This document shows positions 51,847 through 61,396 of a stretch of DNA of 64,000 nt, piece after piece. The translations under genes were made by a program, and so were the position numbers. Under the pieces are notes generated by a model. That model ran no database searches and had not been told where the DNA came from. It saw nothing but the letters and a program-made list of their open reading frames with translations. Source of the stretch: Phycisphaeraceae bacterium (GTDB lineage: Bacteria; Planctomycetota; Phycisphaerae; Phycisphaerales; Phycisphaeraceae); NCBI GenBank assembly GCA_020851465.1, contig JADZCR010000003.1, forward strand, positions 62,001 to 126,000. The letters are read 5' to 3'. Numbering within the stretch: the first letter of the stretch is position 1; the number at the start of each line of letters is the position of its first letter.

Positions 51847-52335
51847 ATGTCGAAGAAGGAGGATAAAGCCGAGGCACTCAGTCCGCGGATTGCCAATCGC
51901 AAGGCGTTCCACGACTACCACATCCACGAAAAGCTGGAGGTGGGCATCATCCTTCAGGGCAGTGAGGTCAAGAGCATCCGCAACGGCAAAGTCTCGCTGG
52001 CGGAAGGCTTTGCCCGTGTCGAACCGCGGGACATGGGCCTTTATCTCTACGACGTGGACATCGCAAACTACGCACAGGCTGCCGGTGCCAACGGCCACGA
52101 GCCCAAGCGTGTCCGCAAACTTCTCGCTCATAAACGTCAGATCGCCAAACTTCTCGGCGAGACCTCGGCCAAAGGGATGACACTGATTCCCCTGGCGATG
52201 TATTTCGTGCGCGGCCACGTGAAGCTCGAAATCGGACTGGCGTCGGGCAAGCAATCCCATGACAAACGGCAGGATTTGAAGAAACGGGAATCCGATCGAG
52301 AGATTCGACGAGGCATGACCAGACGGATCATTTGA
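51847..52335 (+). CDS. smpB: SsrA-binding protein SmpB
   Basis: Binds tmRNA and delivers it to stalled ribosomes for trans-translation. 162 residues with the family core IANRKAFHDYHIHEKLEVGIILQGSEVKSIRNGKVSLAEGFARV (given here in pieces: ANRKAFHDY, LQGSEVKSIRNGK, SLAEGF) and the basic C-terminal tail LKKRESDREIRRGM. Start at 51847, inside a longer open frame. No tmRNA gene was found nearby. Confidence 0.95.
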   Translation: MSKKEDKAEALSPRIANRKAFHDYHIHEKLEVGIILQGSEVKSIRNGKVSLAEGFARVEPRDMGLYLYDVDIANYAQAAGANGHEPKRVRKLLAHKRQIAKLLGETSAKGMTLIPLAMYFVRGHVKLEIGLASGKQSHDKRQDLKKRESDREIRRGMTRRII

Positions 52336-52477
52336 GGTTCATCGATCACGGCCTGCCCCTCCACGGTTCAATACCTCCCTCATTTGTTCGCGAACGGATG
52401 GCGGAGACGCGGTTCGCACCCGATCTCGCGTGCAATCCCTTATAATTGCTGATTCACACCTAACCGGAACTAAAGAC

Positions 52478-53866
52478 ATGGGCGATCCGTATCCATTGAC
52501 TCCCGTTGAAGTCCAACCCATCCGCACCGCCAACCGCGTGATCCAGACACCCATCCCGCACCCGAGTACGGTGCCGATGCTCGAAAAAATGCGGTCGCTG
52601 GAGCCTTGGTGCATGGAGGGCCAGCCGCCGATCATCTGGGACCGTGCGGAAGGCGCCAGCGTCTTTGATTCCTTCGGTAACAAGTGGATCGACTTCACCT
52701 CCGGCGTACTCATCACCAATGCCGGTCATGGCCGCAAGGAAATGATCGATGCAGTGGTCAAGACCGCACAGCACGGCCTGCTGACGACCTACTGCTTTCC
52801 CACACAGCAGCGTTTCAAGCTCGTCGAAGCATTGCAGAAGGTGGCGCCGCGACGAGATGACAAAATTATGCTGCTCTCGACCGGCTCCGAAGCGATCGAG
52901 CTGTGCATCAAGCTGGCGCGGGAACACGCGAGGCGGAAAAACAAGACCAATCCGGTGTTTGTCACTTTCGCCAACGCCTTTCACGGAAGGACGCTCGGAT
53001 CACAACGCGCCGGCGGCATCCCCAGCCTGAAAGAGTGGATCGGCTATGCCGACGAGCACTTTGTTAACGTGCCCTTTCCCGATTCCTTGCGGACCAAGCC
53101 GGAAGACAACGACTTCAGTGCTTTTGAAAAGGCTCTGACCCGTCAAGGCGTCAAGCCGGAGCAGGTCTGCGGCGTGCTCACTGAGACGTATCAGGGGGGC
53201 GGCTCCAGCTTTGGTCCACCCGAATATTTCCAGAAGCTGCGGCAATGGTGCGACAAGCATGGCGCACTGATGTGCATGGACGAGGTGCAGGCTGGTTTCG
53301 GCAGGACTGGAAAGTTCTGGGGATTTGAACACTACGGAATCATCCCCGACCTCATCGCCTGTGGTAAAGGGGTCAGCGGCGCGCTGCCCCTCAGCGCAGT
53401 GATCGGACGAAAAGAAATCCTCGACATGTTCCCCCCCGGCTCGATGACCAGCACGCACTCAGGTAATCCGATCTGTGCTGCATCCGCTCTGGCGAGCCTG
53501 GAATTGATCCACAAGGAAAAGCTGGTCGAGCGCAGCGCGAAACTCGGCGCGGTACTGCATGAAACCTGCGCGAAAATCAAGCAACGATTCGGTGATGTGA
53601 TTTTGGCGTCGCACGGCAAAGGTCTGGTTGCCTCACTGCATTGTGTTAAGCCGGGCACCACAGAAGCTGACGGCACGTTCGCCTGGAAAGTGGTCGGCCG
53701 AGCGGTGCAAACAGGCGTGATGCTGTTCGCTCCGGTTGGCTTTGCCGGTGCGTGCGTGAAGATTTCGCCTCCCCTGATGATCGCGGAAGATGCGCTGCGG
53801 GAAGGTCTTTCCGTTGTCGAGGCGGCATTTGAATACGTACTCGAAACACAGACTGTGGCGAAGTAA
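52478..53866 (+). CDS. Class III PLP aminotransferase (4-aminobutyrate aminotransferase-like)
   Basis: Start at 52478 (MGDPYPLTPVEV); the frame opens at 52430. 462 residues. PLP-fold signatures: STGSEAIELCIKLA for cofactor phosphate, ANAFHGRTLGSQ, the Asp in LMCMDEVQAGFGRTG (Asp268) and the Schiff-base Lys in LIACGKGVSGALP (Lys297). Best resemblance is to GabT and ornithine or acetylornithine aminotransferases; the substrate remains open. A TATAAT lies 32 bases before the ATG but without a good -35. Cytoplasmic. Single gene between smpB and a HAD phosphatase. Confidence 0.88.
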   Translation: MGDPYPLTPVEVQPIRTANRVIQTPIPHPSTVPMLEKMRSLEPWCMEGQPPIIWDRAEGASVFDSFGNKWIDFTSGVLITNAGHGRKEMIDAVVKTAQHGLLTTYCFPTQQRFKLVEALQKVAPRRDDKIMLLSTGSEAIELCIKLAREHARRKNKTNPVFVTFANAFHGRTLGSQRAGGIPSLKEWIGYADEHFVNVPFPDSLRTKPEDNDFSAFEKALTRQGVKPEQVCGVLTETYQGGGSSFGPPEYFQKLRQWCDKHGALMCMDEVQAGFGRTGKFWGFEHYGIIPDLIACGKGVSGALPLSAVIGRKEILDMFPPGSMTSTHSGNPICAASALASLELIHKEKLVERSAKLGAVLHETCAKIKQRFGDVILASHGKGLVASLHCVKPGTTEADGTFAWKVVGRAVQTGVMLFAPVGFAGACVKISPPLMIAEDALREGLSVVEAAFEYVLETQTVAK

Positions 53867-53995
53867 TACGAACTCCATCAGCTCCGATAGCATTGTCGCG
53901 CCAGCGTTCGCCATGCGCACAACCGCTGCGGGGCAATTTCCATTGTGGTCGTGCTGCAGGTCGTAAACTCAAACGAAGCTATGGACGCGCCATCG

Positions 53996-54703
53996 TCAGC
54001 CAGCATCAATCAGATTGAACAAAGGCGAGGGGTCAGCTAAATCAGCGACAACAACATCCGCACCGGCTGCGCGAAGCGCGTCCATCGAGTGACCACCCGT
54101 GGCGACGGCGAAACAGACACAGCCGTGGGCGTGGGCGCAGTCCACATCTCGCGGCGTGTCACCGATGATAATCACATGCCGTGGATCAGCCGGAGTACCG
54201 GTGAGTTTTTCATACTTCCGCAGAGCAACCGCCACTAAATCAGGGCGTGTCCGACCTTCATCGCCAAAGGCTGTTACCTCAAACCATTCGGGGTTAACGC
54301 CGACCGCTTCAAGTTTCAGCGGGACAGCTTTGGTGTAGTTACCCGTAAGCAATCCCATCACAATGTCACGTCTCACCTTGGCCCGCTGCCGCAGCGTGTC
54401 GAAAATTTCGTATATGCCGGGCATCGCCCGCACTGCCTCTCGCGCAGCTTCAAGCTCAGCCTTAAGCTCGATGAGGTAATGGTCATGAAAATTATCGTGA
54501 TGGACTGGATCGTTATCGAGCTTATTGATGCGGGCAAACTCGGCAAAAATCGCGGGGTCGAGGTTGCCTCCCGGATCGATGCCCTCCCATGTGTGATGCT
54601 CACCAAAAAGCCGACCGGCGACTTTATACATGGCCTTCATCCCCGCTCCGCCGGAGCGCAGGATCGTGCCATCGATATCCCAGAGAAGTAGTGATTTAAC
54701 CAT
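53996..54703 (-). CDS. HAD-superfamily hydrolase (phosphoglycolate phosphatase-like)
   Basis: 235 residues from the ATG at 54703. Motif I is LLWDIDGTILRSGGAGM (nucleophile Asp in DIDGT), motif II near MGLLTGNYTK, and motif IV in VIIGDTPRDVDCAHAHG. A helical cap lies between. The class acts on small phosphoesters such as phosphoglycolate; substrate unknown. Cytoplasmic. It is convergent with the aminotransferase gene. Confidence 0.88.
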   Translation of the reverse strand: MVKSLLLWDIDGTILRSGGAGMKAMYKVAGRLFGEHHTWEGIDPGGNLDPAIFAEFARINKLDNDPVHHDNFHDHYLIELKAELEAAREAVRAMPGIYEIFDTLRQRAKVRRDIVMGLLTGNYTKAVPLKLEAVGVNPEWFEVTAFGDEGRTRPDLVAVALRKYEKLTGTPADPRHVIIIGDTPRDVDCAHAHGCVCFAVATGGHSMDALRAAGADVVVADLADPSPLFNLIDAG

Positions 54704-54879
54704 GCGTGCGACTGCGTGATCATTCCTATCCGCCAGCTTACCCGACACAACACGACGAGGCACGAGGTCACTCGTATCACATGGCTGCGTGCCCCATCAA
54801 GGCAATGTTCATCCCGCGAATACGGTTACAAAGACGGTCAAGCCGCGATCACACTGTCTTCCGAGCGCATGAGATGGGA

Positions 54880-56946
54880 TCAACTAATACCAAAATAAGT
54901 CAGCGATTGATACGTGATCAGCGATGCGGTGTACGCCAGAATGGTCATATACACGAGTTGCAGCACAGGCCATTTCAGGGAGTTGGTTTCTCGCCGCGTG
55001 ACGACCTGGGTGGAGAGGCATTGCATCGCCAGCACGTAGAAGACGAGCAGACTCATACCGGTGGCAAAGGTGAAGACCGGCGATCCGTCCGCACGAGTGC
55101 TCTGCTTCATTTTCTGGGTGAGCGTGGTTGAGTCATTCTCCGCTGCGTCCTCGCCTACGCCGTAAACAATCGCCAGGGTTGAAACGATGACCTCACGTGC
55201 GGCGAAAGAGCTGAATACCCCGATGCCGATCTGCCAGTTAAAGCCCAGCGGCGCGATCGCAGGCTCGATGAAGTGACCGATGCGCCCCGCGACGGATTGC
55301 TCCAGAGCTGACTGATTGATGAGTCGGTTGGCCTGGGTGTCGATCTCGTCCGCCTGCTCAGTCTGGCCGGCATCGCGCAGCGTCTGGGCCTGCTCCTGCA
55401 TGGTGACCACGGCAGCGGGCGGATCACTCTTGGGATACGTCGCCAGTGCCCAGAGAATGATCGAGATGATGAGGATGGCGGTGCCCGCCTTTTTCACAAA
55501 GATCATCGCGCGATCGTAAACCGTCAGCAGCGCGGTGCGCAGGCTGGGAATCTTGTAGCTGGGAAGTTCGAGCACCAGCGGCTTGCTCTCACCGCGGAGG
55601 ATCGTCCGCTTGAGAGCCAGCGCCACCAGCAGAGCTGTGGCGATGCCGAGTGTGTAGGCACCCGTGAAGGCTGCTGCCCCCTTGATCGGCTCGTCGTGGA
55701 ACAACATCGCGACGATCAGCGCATAAACCGGAATACGTGCGGAGCAGCTCATCAACGGCGCAACAAGAATGGTGACAAGCCGATCTCGCTTATCCTCAAT
55801 GACGCGCGTGGACATGATGGCTGGGATCGCGCATGCGTGGGCGGAAAGCAGCGGGACGAAAGCCTTACCCGGCAGGCCGACATAGCGCATCAGGCGATCC
55901 ATGACAAAAGCTGCGCGGGCAAGATAGCCGGTGTCTTCCAGCAGGGAGAGGAAAAAGAAAAGGATGCAGATCTGCGGGAGAAACACGAGCATGCCGCCGA
56001 CACCGCCGATGATGCCGTCAGTGACCAGCGATTTGAAATCGTTGGCGATGAAATGCTGAATCGCCCCTGAGGGCAGCAGAGCCGCCACATAGTCGATGGC
56101 GGTCTCCGCGTATGAGCCGACTGTGCCAAAGAGTGCTTCGATCCACGTCATCGGATAGTCAGCGATCCAGAACAGCATCACAAACACAGCAAACATGACC
56201 CCCAGGAACGTCAGCACGCCCACTACCGGGTGCGTCAGCACACGGTCGATGCGCTCAGTTCGCGCGCTCTGGGTAACCGCCGATCCGGTCGCACAGCGGG
56301 AACCTACACCCGCGGCCCAGTCATAACGGGCCGCATGTTCGCATCCGCCGCAGGCTGCGCACGCCGGTGATACAGCCGGCTTGGCACTGGTGGGATTTTC
56401 AATCACTTGCTCAAGCAGTGCTTTGAGTTTGTCCACACCCTGACCCGACCGTGCGGAAATCGGCACCACCGGGCAGGCTAGGTCCTTGGCTAATTTCTCC
56501 GCATCAATCTGAATGCCCTTGCGCTCGGCTAGGTCAATCATGTTCAACGCTACAACCGTCGGCACACCAAGCTCAAGCACCTGACTGGCGATGTAGAGAT
56601 TTCGTTCCAGATTGGTCGAATCGAGGATCAGGACCACCGCAGCGGGTGCCGTATGACCGGGAATGCGCCCAAGCAGCGCATCGCTGGCGACGCGCTCTTC
56701 CGCAGTGGTCGCGTTGAGCGTGTACATCCCGGGCAAATCGAGCATTTCAACGCTTCGACCTTTGAGCCGGAGTCTTCCAACATGACGCTCAAGTGTCGTA
56801 CCGGGAAAGTTAGCGGTCTTGGCGCGCAGGCCGGTGAGCAGGTTAAAGAGCGTGGTCTTACCTGCGTTAGGATTCCCGATCAACGCGATACAAGGGTGAC
56901 GCGAGACAGGGGGGGAAGGATGAACTTCAAGGTGAATGGTGGTAAT
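54880..56946 (-). CDS. feoB: Ferrous iron transporter FeoB
   Basis: Inner-membrane Fe2+ permease with an N-terminal G domain. G1 IALIGNPNAGKTT, G2-like ANFPGTT, G3 DLPGMY and G4 NMID are all present, followed by two Gate-type membrane regions. A Cys-rich segment CAACGGCEHA near residue 200 is unusual. The only ATG/GTG/TTG before the G domain is the TTG at 56883, which would cut the first beta strand (HPCIAL). Coding clearly continues upstream to an ATT at 56946, preceded at 7 bases by GAAAGGA overlapping the feoA stop. I place the start there (688 residues), probably an AUU start. Confidence 0.93.
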   Translation of the reverse strand: MTTIHLEVHPSPPVSRHPCIALIGNPNAGKTTLFNLLTGLRAKTANFPGTTLERHVGRLRLKGRSVEMLDLPGMYTLNATTAEERVASDALLGRIPGHTAPAAVVLILDSTNLERNLYIASQVLELGVPTVVALNMIDLAERKGIQIDAEKLAKDLACPVVPISARSGQGVDKLKALLEQVIENPTSAKPAVSPACAACGGCEHAARYDWAAGVGSRCATGSAVTQSARTERIDRVLTHPVVGVLTFLGVMFAVFVMLFWIADYPMTWIEALFGTVGSYAETAIDYVAALLPSGAIQHFIANDFKSLVTDGIIGGVGGMLVFLPQICILFFFLSLLEDTGYLARAAFVMDRLMRYVGLPGKAFVPLLSAHACAIPAIMSTRVIEDKRDRLVTILVAPLMSCSARIPVYALIVAMLFHDEPIKGAAAFTGAYTLGIATALLVALALKRTILRGESKPLVLELPSYKIPSLRTALLTVYDRAMIFVKKAGTAILIISIILWALATYPKSDPPAAVVTMQEQAQTLRDAGQTEQADEIDTQANRLINQSALEQSVAGRIGHFIEPAIAPLGFNWQIGIGVFSSFAAREVIVSTLAIVYGVGEDAAENDSTTLTQKMKQSTRADGSPVFTFATGMSLLVFYVLAMQCLSTQVVTRRETNSLKWPVLQLVYMTILAYTASLITYQSLTYFGIS

Positions 56947-56958
56947 AACTCGATCCTT

Positions 56959-57282
56959 TCACCCCGAAGTCCCGGAACAGGCGACCGCTTCGCAGGCAAG
57001 GACTTTTATCCGCCGCGCCAGCCGTGCCGAAAGCCCGATACGTGACCCCAGAACGCGCAGAATTAGCGGATCACCCCGCTGGATCAACTCCACCTTACGC
57101 CCTACGCAGACACCCATCGCCTTGAGCCGGTCCGCATCGTCATCAGGGGCTTCGATCTCAATCACGACGCCGCAGTGATACGGATGCAGCGTGTCCACAC
57201 TCACCGCCACCGCCCCATCAGGCCCGACGACCGGCAATGCTTTGGATGACAACGACTCAGTGGTAGCCTGGGCGGCAACCAT
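56959..57282 (-). CDS. feoA: Ferrous iron transport accessory protein FeoA
   Basis: Small cytoplasmic SH3-like partner of FeoB. The start at 57282 is favoured by AAGGG six bases upstream; the frame is open further. The 107-residue form has the FeoA core GVVIEIEAPDDDADRLKAMGVCVGRKVELIQRGDPLILRVLGSRIGLSARLARRI (landmarks: ADRLKAMGV, LILRVLGSRIGLS). It is slightly longer than the usual 75-85 residues because of an N-terminal extension. Its stop lies 12 bases before the feoB start. A strong promoter precedes it. Confidence 0.93.
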   Translation of the reverse strand: MVAAQATTESLSSKALPVVGPDGAVAVSVDTLHPYHCGVVIEIEAPDDDADRLKAMGVCVGRKVELIQRGDPLILRVLGSRIGLSARLARRIKVLACEAVACSGTSG

Positions 57283-57309
57283 AGAAAACCCTTGTTGCGA
57301 CCAAGTCTC

Positions 57310-57338
57310 AATATATGAAGGTAAGCAGCCAATGTCAA
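57310..57338 (-). promoter_or_regulatory. Sigma-70 promoter of feoAB
   Basis: On the minus strand TTGACA, exactly 17 bases, then TATATT. The start of transcription would lie about 20 bases before the feoA ATG. No clear Fur box was recognised. This is the best promoter match in the window. Confidence 0.8.
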
Positions 57339-57560
57339 AAGGCAATGGTGTCCTGACAGCACTCGCGAAGCCGCCATTTGTCGCAAAACCGTAAAGACAT
57401 TCTCAAACAAGACTTGGTATCAAGCTCGCTCCCCGTCCAGGGTATTTCAACTCATTCCGCTTTGTCTCGGCATGGACACGTAGCCTTGCGACTCGAAAAT
57501 ACAAATTCTCAAGTCACGGAAATCCGGAAGGTTACCATACACTGACCTCCGCAAATCCGT

Positions 57561-60002
57561 TCAGGGTGCGGCTGGCTCGGTCGCTTCAGGCGAGCTTTGA
57601 TTGGCGGCATCCGGGCTTGCGTCCTTCGCTGCATTTTCGGCCTCGGCTTTAGCTCGCTGAGCGTTCCACTCGCCTAACGCCTTACCGAACTCCGACAGCG
57701 CGGGGTCGGAGCTGCGTACCGCTGCGTCGATGTCCGTCGAAGCAGGGTCACGCACCTGCGAGAGCAGGAAAGCCATCCGCACGAGGGTGCTGTCGCTTCG
57801 CCGTGCCGACTCGATGACCGGACGAAACGCGGCAGCGGCCTCTTGCGTGTCGGGAAGGAAGGCCAGCATCCACGCTTTGGAAACCGCGTCGAGTTTCTCA
57901 TACTCGGCACTCAGTCGCGTCGTCAATTGCCTGGCCTGTTCTTTGTCCTCTTCGCTGTCTCCGAGTCGGGTCGAAGCGGTGGTGAGTATTGAGATCGCTT
58001 TCATGCGCTCGCCGGCATCACCTGCATCGCCAAAAGTCGCAAGCCACAAATTGATATTTTCCATTGTGAACGGCGTGCCGTTGCGCTGGATCAGACGCAA
58101 GGCAGTAGTTGCACCACGGATTCCAGGGATCATGCGGCCTTGAGCAAGCTGCGGGTCGAGTACCGCTACAAGGCTGAATGTCACCGCCTCGGTCGGCGCG
58201 TGTTCCAGCAGGAATGCCAAGGCACCTCGATCAAGACGGAGCGGAATCTGAAGCGACTCGTGAGGTTTAAGCGAGATGCGACGGCCAAGGTCCACCACCA
58301 CGGGCGGATACGTACCCATATCCGTGCCGGCACGACGCGACGATACGTAGAAAACAGCCTTGGTCGGAATCGCGCCATCGGGACCAAGCGCCAGCGCGGT
58401 GTCGCTGAGGTTTTGAAGCGTGATCGTGGCGGGAATTTGATCGAGAAAGCCGTAAACAGTCCCGCTGGTGTTAATCTTGAACAAAACCAGCGGCGACTCG
58501 CGTGTATTCGGAGCCAACAGCGGCATGGGCATTTCTTTAACACGGCTCAATAGCATCGCTCCCTGCTCTAAGGGAGCGACTTCCTCATTGGCGGCGACGA
58601 GTTCCTGAGCGGCCATCATTCCCGCCAGTGTCGCCGGTGCCGACGCCACCACGCGACGCAGCCAGTGGAGTCGTTCCGCGTCGTCAATGGTGGAATAAGT
58701 TTTCGCCACTCCGTAAGCGGCAAATACATCACTGCCCGCCAACGGCGCGAGAATCTTGCGGGCCTCCTGCGTGTCGCCTGCACGCAAAGCAAGATAGCCG
58801 TTGATCCGCTTGACCATCGCATCTTCAGGTGATGCTTTGGAAGCGGTCACGAGTTGGGAGGCTTCCTCGGTGTCACGATCAAAGAGCACGGACAGCCACG
58901 CACGATCCAGTGCTGCATCCGTGTCGCCGGCTTGCTGCCTCTCGCGCAGTTGTTGACGGAGTTTCGCAAACGAAGCTGCCGCAGCAGTCGGCTGGTGTGT
59001 GTGATCCAGAATCGCCAGCCGTATGAGTTCCAGCTCCATCGGCAGCAGCGGCGGAGTCGCGGCGGCGGTATCGGCCGGTTGCGTCGCCGAAGGCCCGCCG
59101 ACAGCTTCTTCCGCCTGACTCAGCAGCGAGATCGCTTCCTCGCCGCGACCGCTGGCACCCAGCGACATCACCCAGCCGGGGAAATAAGTGGTCAAGTCCG
59201 AAGGCTGGAAGGGTTGTTGCGATACCCGCCGGCCTGCGGCGAACTGATCGGCAGCCTCGGCATAGACGCCCTGTGACAGCAGCAGCGATGCAAGCGTCAT
59301 CCGTGCCTGAGAGTCGAGCGGGTTGGCGCGAACCATCGCCAGCACTGCAACACCCAGCTCCGCCGGTGCCGTACCGCGTCGCTGTGCGTAGTCGTAGAGC
59401 ATCCGAGCAGCATCGGAATTGGACGAGTCGAGCTGGATCGCTTCCTTGAGTCTTCGCCCGAAGCGTTCGTTGTCACCCGACTCCATCGCCATGCGCGCCA
59501 CGTATGACGCCAGCCGAGAGCGCAGCGGGGCCGAGAGTTTGTCCGAGCCGGGCCCTTCGAGCAGTTTCTCCGCGACATTGGCGCGCTGATCGACCGTCTG
59601 GTAGCGATCAAGGGACCGCTTGATATAACGAAGCTGCGCAGCATCGTCGGATGGGACGAGCTTGATGTAACGCTGCCACAACTCGTCGACCAAGCGATCT
59701 TCTTTTTCACGTTCCGCCAGTTCTGCGCGGCTGCGGATCAGGTAGATATCGTTGGGTCTTAACTTCAGTGCCTGATCGAGCAGCAACCGAGCAAGCGTCA
59801 ACTGATCCGGGCGCGGCGTACCTTCACCTGAGAGAGCTTGCTCGGCGGCGATGGCGAGCTGGTCGGCCATGACCGAAGATGGCGTGTTGCTGCTGAAGGA
59901 GTAATTTTCAGCCGCTTGCGTCTTTTCCAGACGGACAACCGCCACCGCCAAGGCTGTGGCTGCTGCGGTTACCGCCATTACCTGAATCCATTTTGAACCC
60001 AT
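57561..60002 (-). CDS. Large TPR-like membrane-anchored protein, unknown function
   Basis: 813 residues; the ATG at 60002 has AGGAG six bases upstream. An N-terminal membrane anchor or signal (IQVMAVTAAATALAVAVV) is followed by a long series of TPR-like helix pairs (for example LTLARLLLDQALKLRPNDIYLIRSRAELAER, EEAISLLSQAEEAVG). A beta-rich insert lies near residues 500-610 (FKINTSGTVYGFLDQIPATITLQNLS). The tail is Ala/Glu-rich and Pro-containing. It suggests a periplasmic scaffold with an embedded ligand-binding domain. It is not recognised as any known assembly factor. It lies upstream of feoAB in transcription order but is separated by the feoAB promoter. Confidence 0.8.
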   Translation of the reverse strand: MGSKWIQVMAVTAAATALAVAVVRLEKTQAAENYSFSSNTPSSVMADQLAIAAEQALSGEGTPRPDQLTLARLLLDQALKLRPNDIYLIRSRAELAEREKEDRLVDELWQRYIKLVPSDDAAQLRYIKRSLDRYQTVDQRANVAEKLLEGPGSDKLSAPLRSRLASYVARMAMESGDNERFGRRLKEAIQLDSSNSDAARMLYDYAQRRGTAPAELGVAVLAMVRANPLDSQARMTLASLLLSQGVYAEAADQFAAGRRVSQQPFQPSDLTTYFPGWVMSLGASGRGEEAISLLSQAEEAVGGPSATQPADTAAATPPLLPMELELIRLAILDHTHQPTAAAASFAKLRQQLRERQQAGDTDAALDRAWLSVLFDRDTEEASQLVTASKASPEDAMVKRINGYLALRAGDTQEARKILAPLAGSDVFAAYGVAKTYSTIDDAERLHWLRRVVASAPATLAGMMAAQELVAANEEVAPLEQGAMLLSRVKEMPMPLLAPNTRESPLVLFKINTSGTVYGFLDQIPATITLQNLSDTALALGPDGAIPTKAVFYVSSRRAGTDMGTYPPVVVDLGRRISLKPHESLQIPLRLDRGALAFLLEHAPTEAVTFSLVAVLDPQLAQGRMIPGIRGATTALRLIQRNGTPFTMENINLWLATFGDAGDAGERMKAISILTTASTRLGDSEEDKEQARQLTTRLSAEYEKLDAVSKAWMLAFLPDTQEAAAAFRPVIESARRSDSTLVRMAFLLSQVRDPASTDIDAAVRSSDPALSEFGKALGEWNAQRAKAEAENAAKDASPDAANQSSPEATEPAAP

Positions 60003-60044
60003 CACCTGCTCCTGGGCACACCCGCGGCGGCCCGTATTTACCGA

Positions 60045-60419
60045 TCACGAAACTCCACTCAGGAAGCCCCATACCAACCAGACACAGCGAGCCAGCGCCC
60101 CCAAGGTCAGCACCGCTGTGAAAAGCTCGAAAAAGCCCCTCAGCACCATCGGCGCTTGTGGGCAGAGGTCATCAGCGACAAGGAACGCAAATAGGAATTG
60201 TGACCCGGAAATCGCGGCAACGGCGGCAAAAAACGCAGCATCGGCCACACGAAGATCGCCTCCGAACGTCAAAGGACCGATAAGTGTCAACGCCTCCGCA
60301 GGCGCACGCATCAGCCAGACACCCGCCAACAGCAACGCGGCGGTCCAGAACATCACCAGCCCCAGACGCAACCACCGGACTGCGACCCATGCCCATGATG
60401 AAAATGTCGTTTCAGACAT
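60045..60419 (-). CDS. Three-helix membrane protein, unknown
   Basis: 124 residues from the ATG at 60419 (MSETTFSSWAWVAVRWL); the longer frame would overlap trpA. About three membrane helices (12-36, 55-80, 92-120) with short loops. It lies 46 bases downstream of trpA and just upstream of the TPR-like gene in the same direction, so these may form one transcript. No family recognised. Confidence 0.7.
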   Translation of the reverse strand: MSETTFSSWAWVAVRWLRLGLVMFWTAALLLAGVWLMRAPAEALTLIGPLTFGGDLRVADAAFFAAVAAISGSQFLFAFLVADDLCPQAPMVLRGFFELFTAVLTLGALARCVWLVWGFLSGVS

Positions 60420-60465
60420 GCTCTGGATGATCCTACACCTGGGCGATCCTGTTGCCGGATCGTCG

Positions 60466-61284
60466 TCAGCGAGCCACAGCCGGTGCATTCAAGCCTTGGG
60501 CAAGCCCCGCAACGAAGTCAGCAACCGACGTGACGACCGCGTCAGCCCCCCGCTCGCGCTGCTGCGCCACGCGACGCATGATGGCTGAGCCTACGATCGC
60601 AGCATCGGCGACCGACACGACCTGTGCCACCTGCTCCGCACTGGAGACTCCGAAGCCGACCGCGATGGGAAGATCCGTAACCCCTCGCAGCCGCCTGATG
60701 CGCTCCGGCAGATCAGCGGGCAACTCGGTTCGCTCACCGGTGATACCTGCACGGGATAACACGTAAACAAATCCGGTACACGCACGGGCAATGGTTTCCG
60801 CCCGAGCGATCGGCGTCGTCGGCGCGATCAGAAAACTGCACACCAGGCCGGCCTTGGTGACCTGATCTCGAACGGCTGCGGACTCCTCCACCGGCAGGTC
60901 GGGAATAATGACACCATCGATCCCCGCCGCTTTGCAATCACGAAGAAATGCCCCCGAATCCATGCGGTGAACGATCGAATAGCTCACCATCGCCACCAAA
61001 CCCATTTTCAACCGGGCACGCTGCTGCGCAACCATGTTGAGAATGGCTGACGGCTTGATGCCACGATCGAGAGCATAAGACATCGACGCCTGTATCACCG
61101 GGCCGTCTGCAATCGGGTCGGAAAACGGGATTCCCAGCTCACAGACACTCGCACCTGCCTGTTCAATGGCACCCAGCAACCTCTGGGTTGTCACCAGATC
61201 GGGATCGCCTGCTGTCAGAAAGGGCATCAGGGCGCGACCCCGGCGGCGACGCAAGTCCGCAAAGATTTCGTCAATGCGATTCAT
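60466..61284 (-). CDS. trpA: Tryptophan synthase alpha subunit
   Basis: Splits indole-3-glycerol phosphate to indole and glyceraldehyde 3-phosphate in the TrpAB complex. The 272 residues start at 61284 (MNRIDEIFAD). LMPFLTAGDPD is followed by CELGIPFSDPIADGPVIQ, in which Glu49 and Asp60 sit at the exact catalytic positions of the Salmonella enzyme. The phosphate-binding GFGVSSAEQV and VGSAI segments are also present. No trpB or other trp gene lies in the window, which is unusual since trpA normally follows trpB. Confidence 0.94.
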   Translation of the reverse strand: MNRIDEIFADLRRRRGRALMPFLTAGDPDLVTTQRLLGAIEQAGASVCELGIPFSDPIADGPVIQASMSYALDRGIKPSAILNMVAQQRARLKMGLVAMVSYSIVHRMDSGAFLRDCKAAGIDGVIIPDLPVEESAAVRDQVTKAGLVCSFLIAPTTPIARAETIARACTGFVYVLSRAGITGERTELPADLPERIRRLRGVTDLPIAVGFGVSSAEQVAQVVSVADAAIVGSAIMRRVAQQRERGADAVVTSVADFVAGLAQGLNAPAVAR

Positions 61285-61396
61285 CACAAGAGGATATGGG
61301 CGGCAGCGACGACGGGCAATGCCCCACCCACAGGCAACGGTTACCCGCGAGACCAGCCCCCACCAAGCCCTGACCTCCGGTCGCGGCATGAGGTGT

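Noticed and set aside
50731..52260. Hydrolase frame extended upstream to 509 residues
   Set aside because: The extension is antisense to smpB; the ATG at 51792 leaves the hydrolase complete.
52441..52446. TATAAT as promoter of the aminotransferase gene
   Set aside because: No matching -35 at 16-19 bases; mentioned only in the gene entry.
56883..56883. TTG at 56883 as the feoB start
   Set aside because: It would remove the first G-domain strand that precedes GNPNAGK and has no ribosome site.
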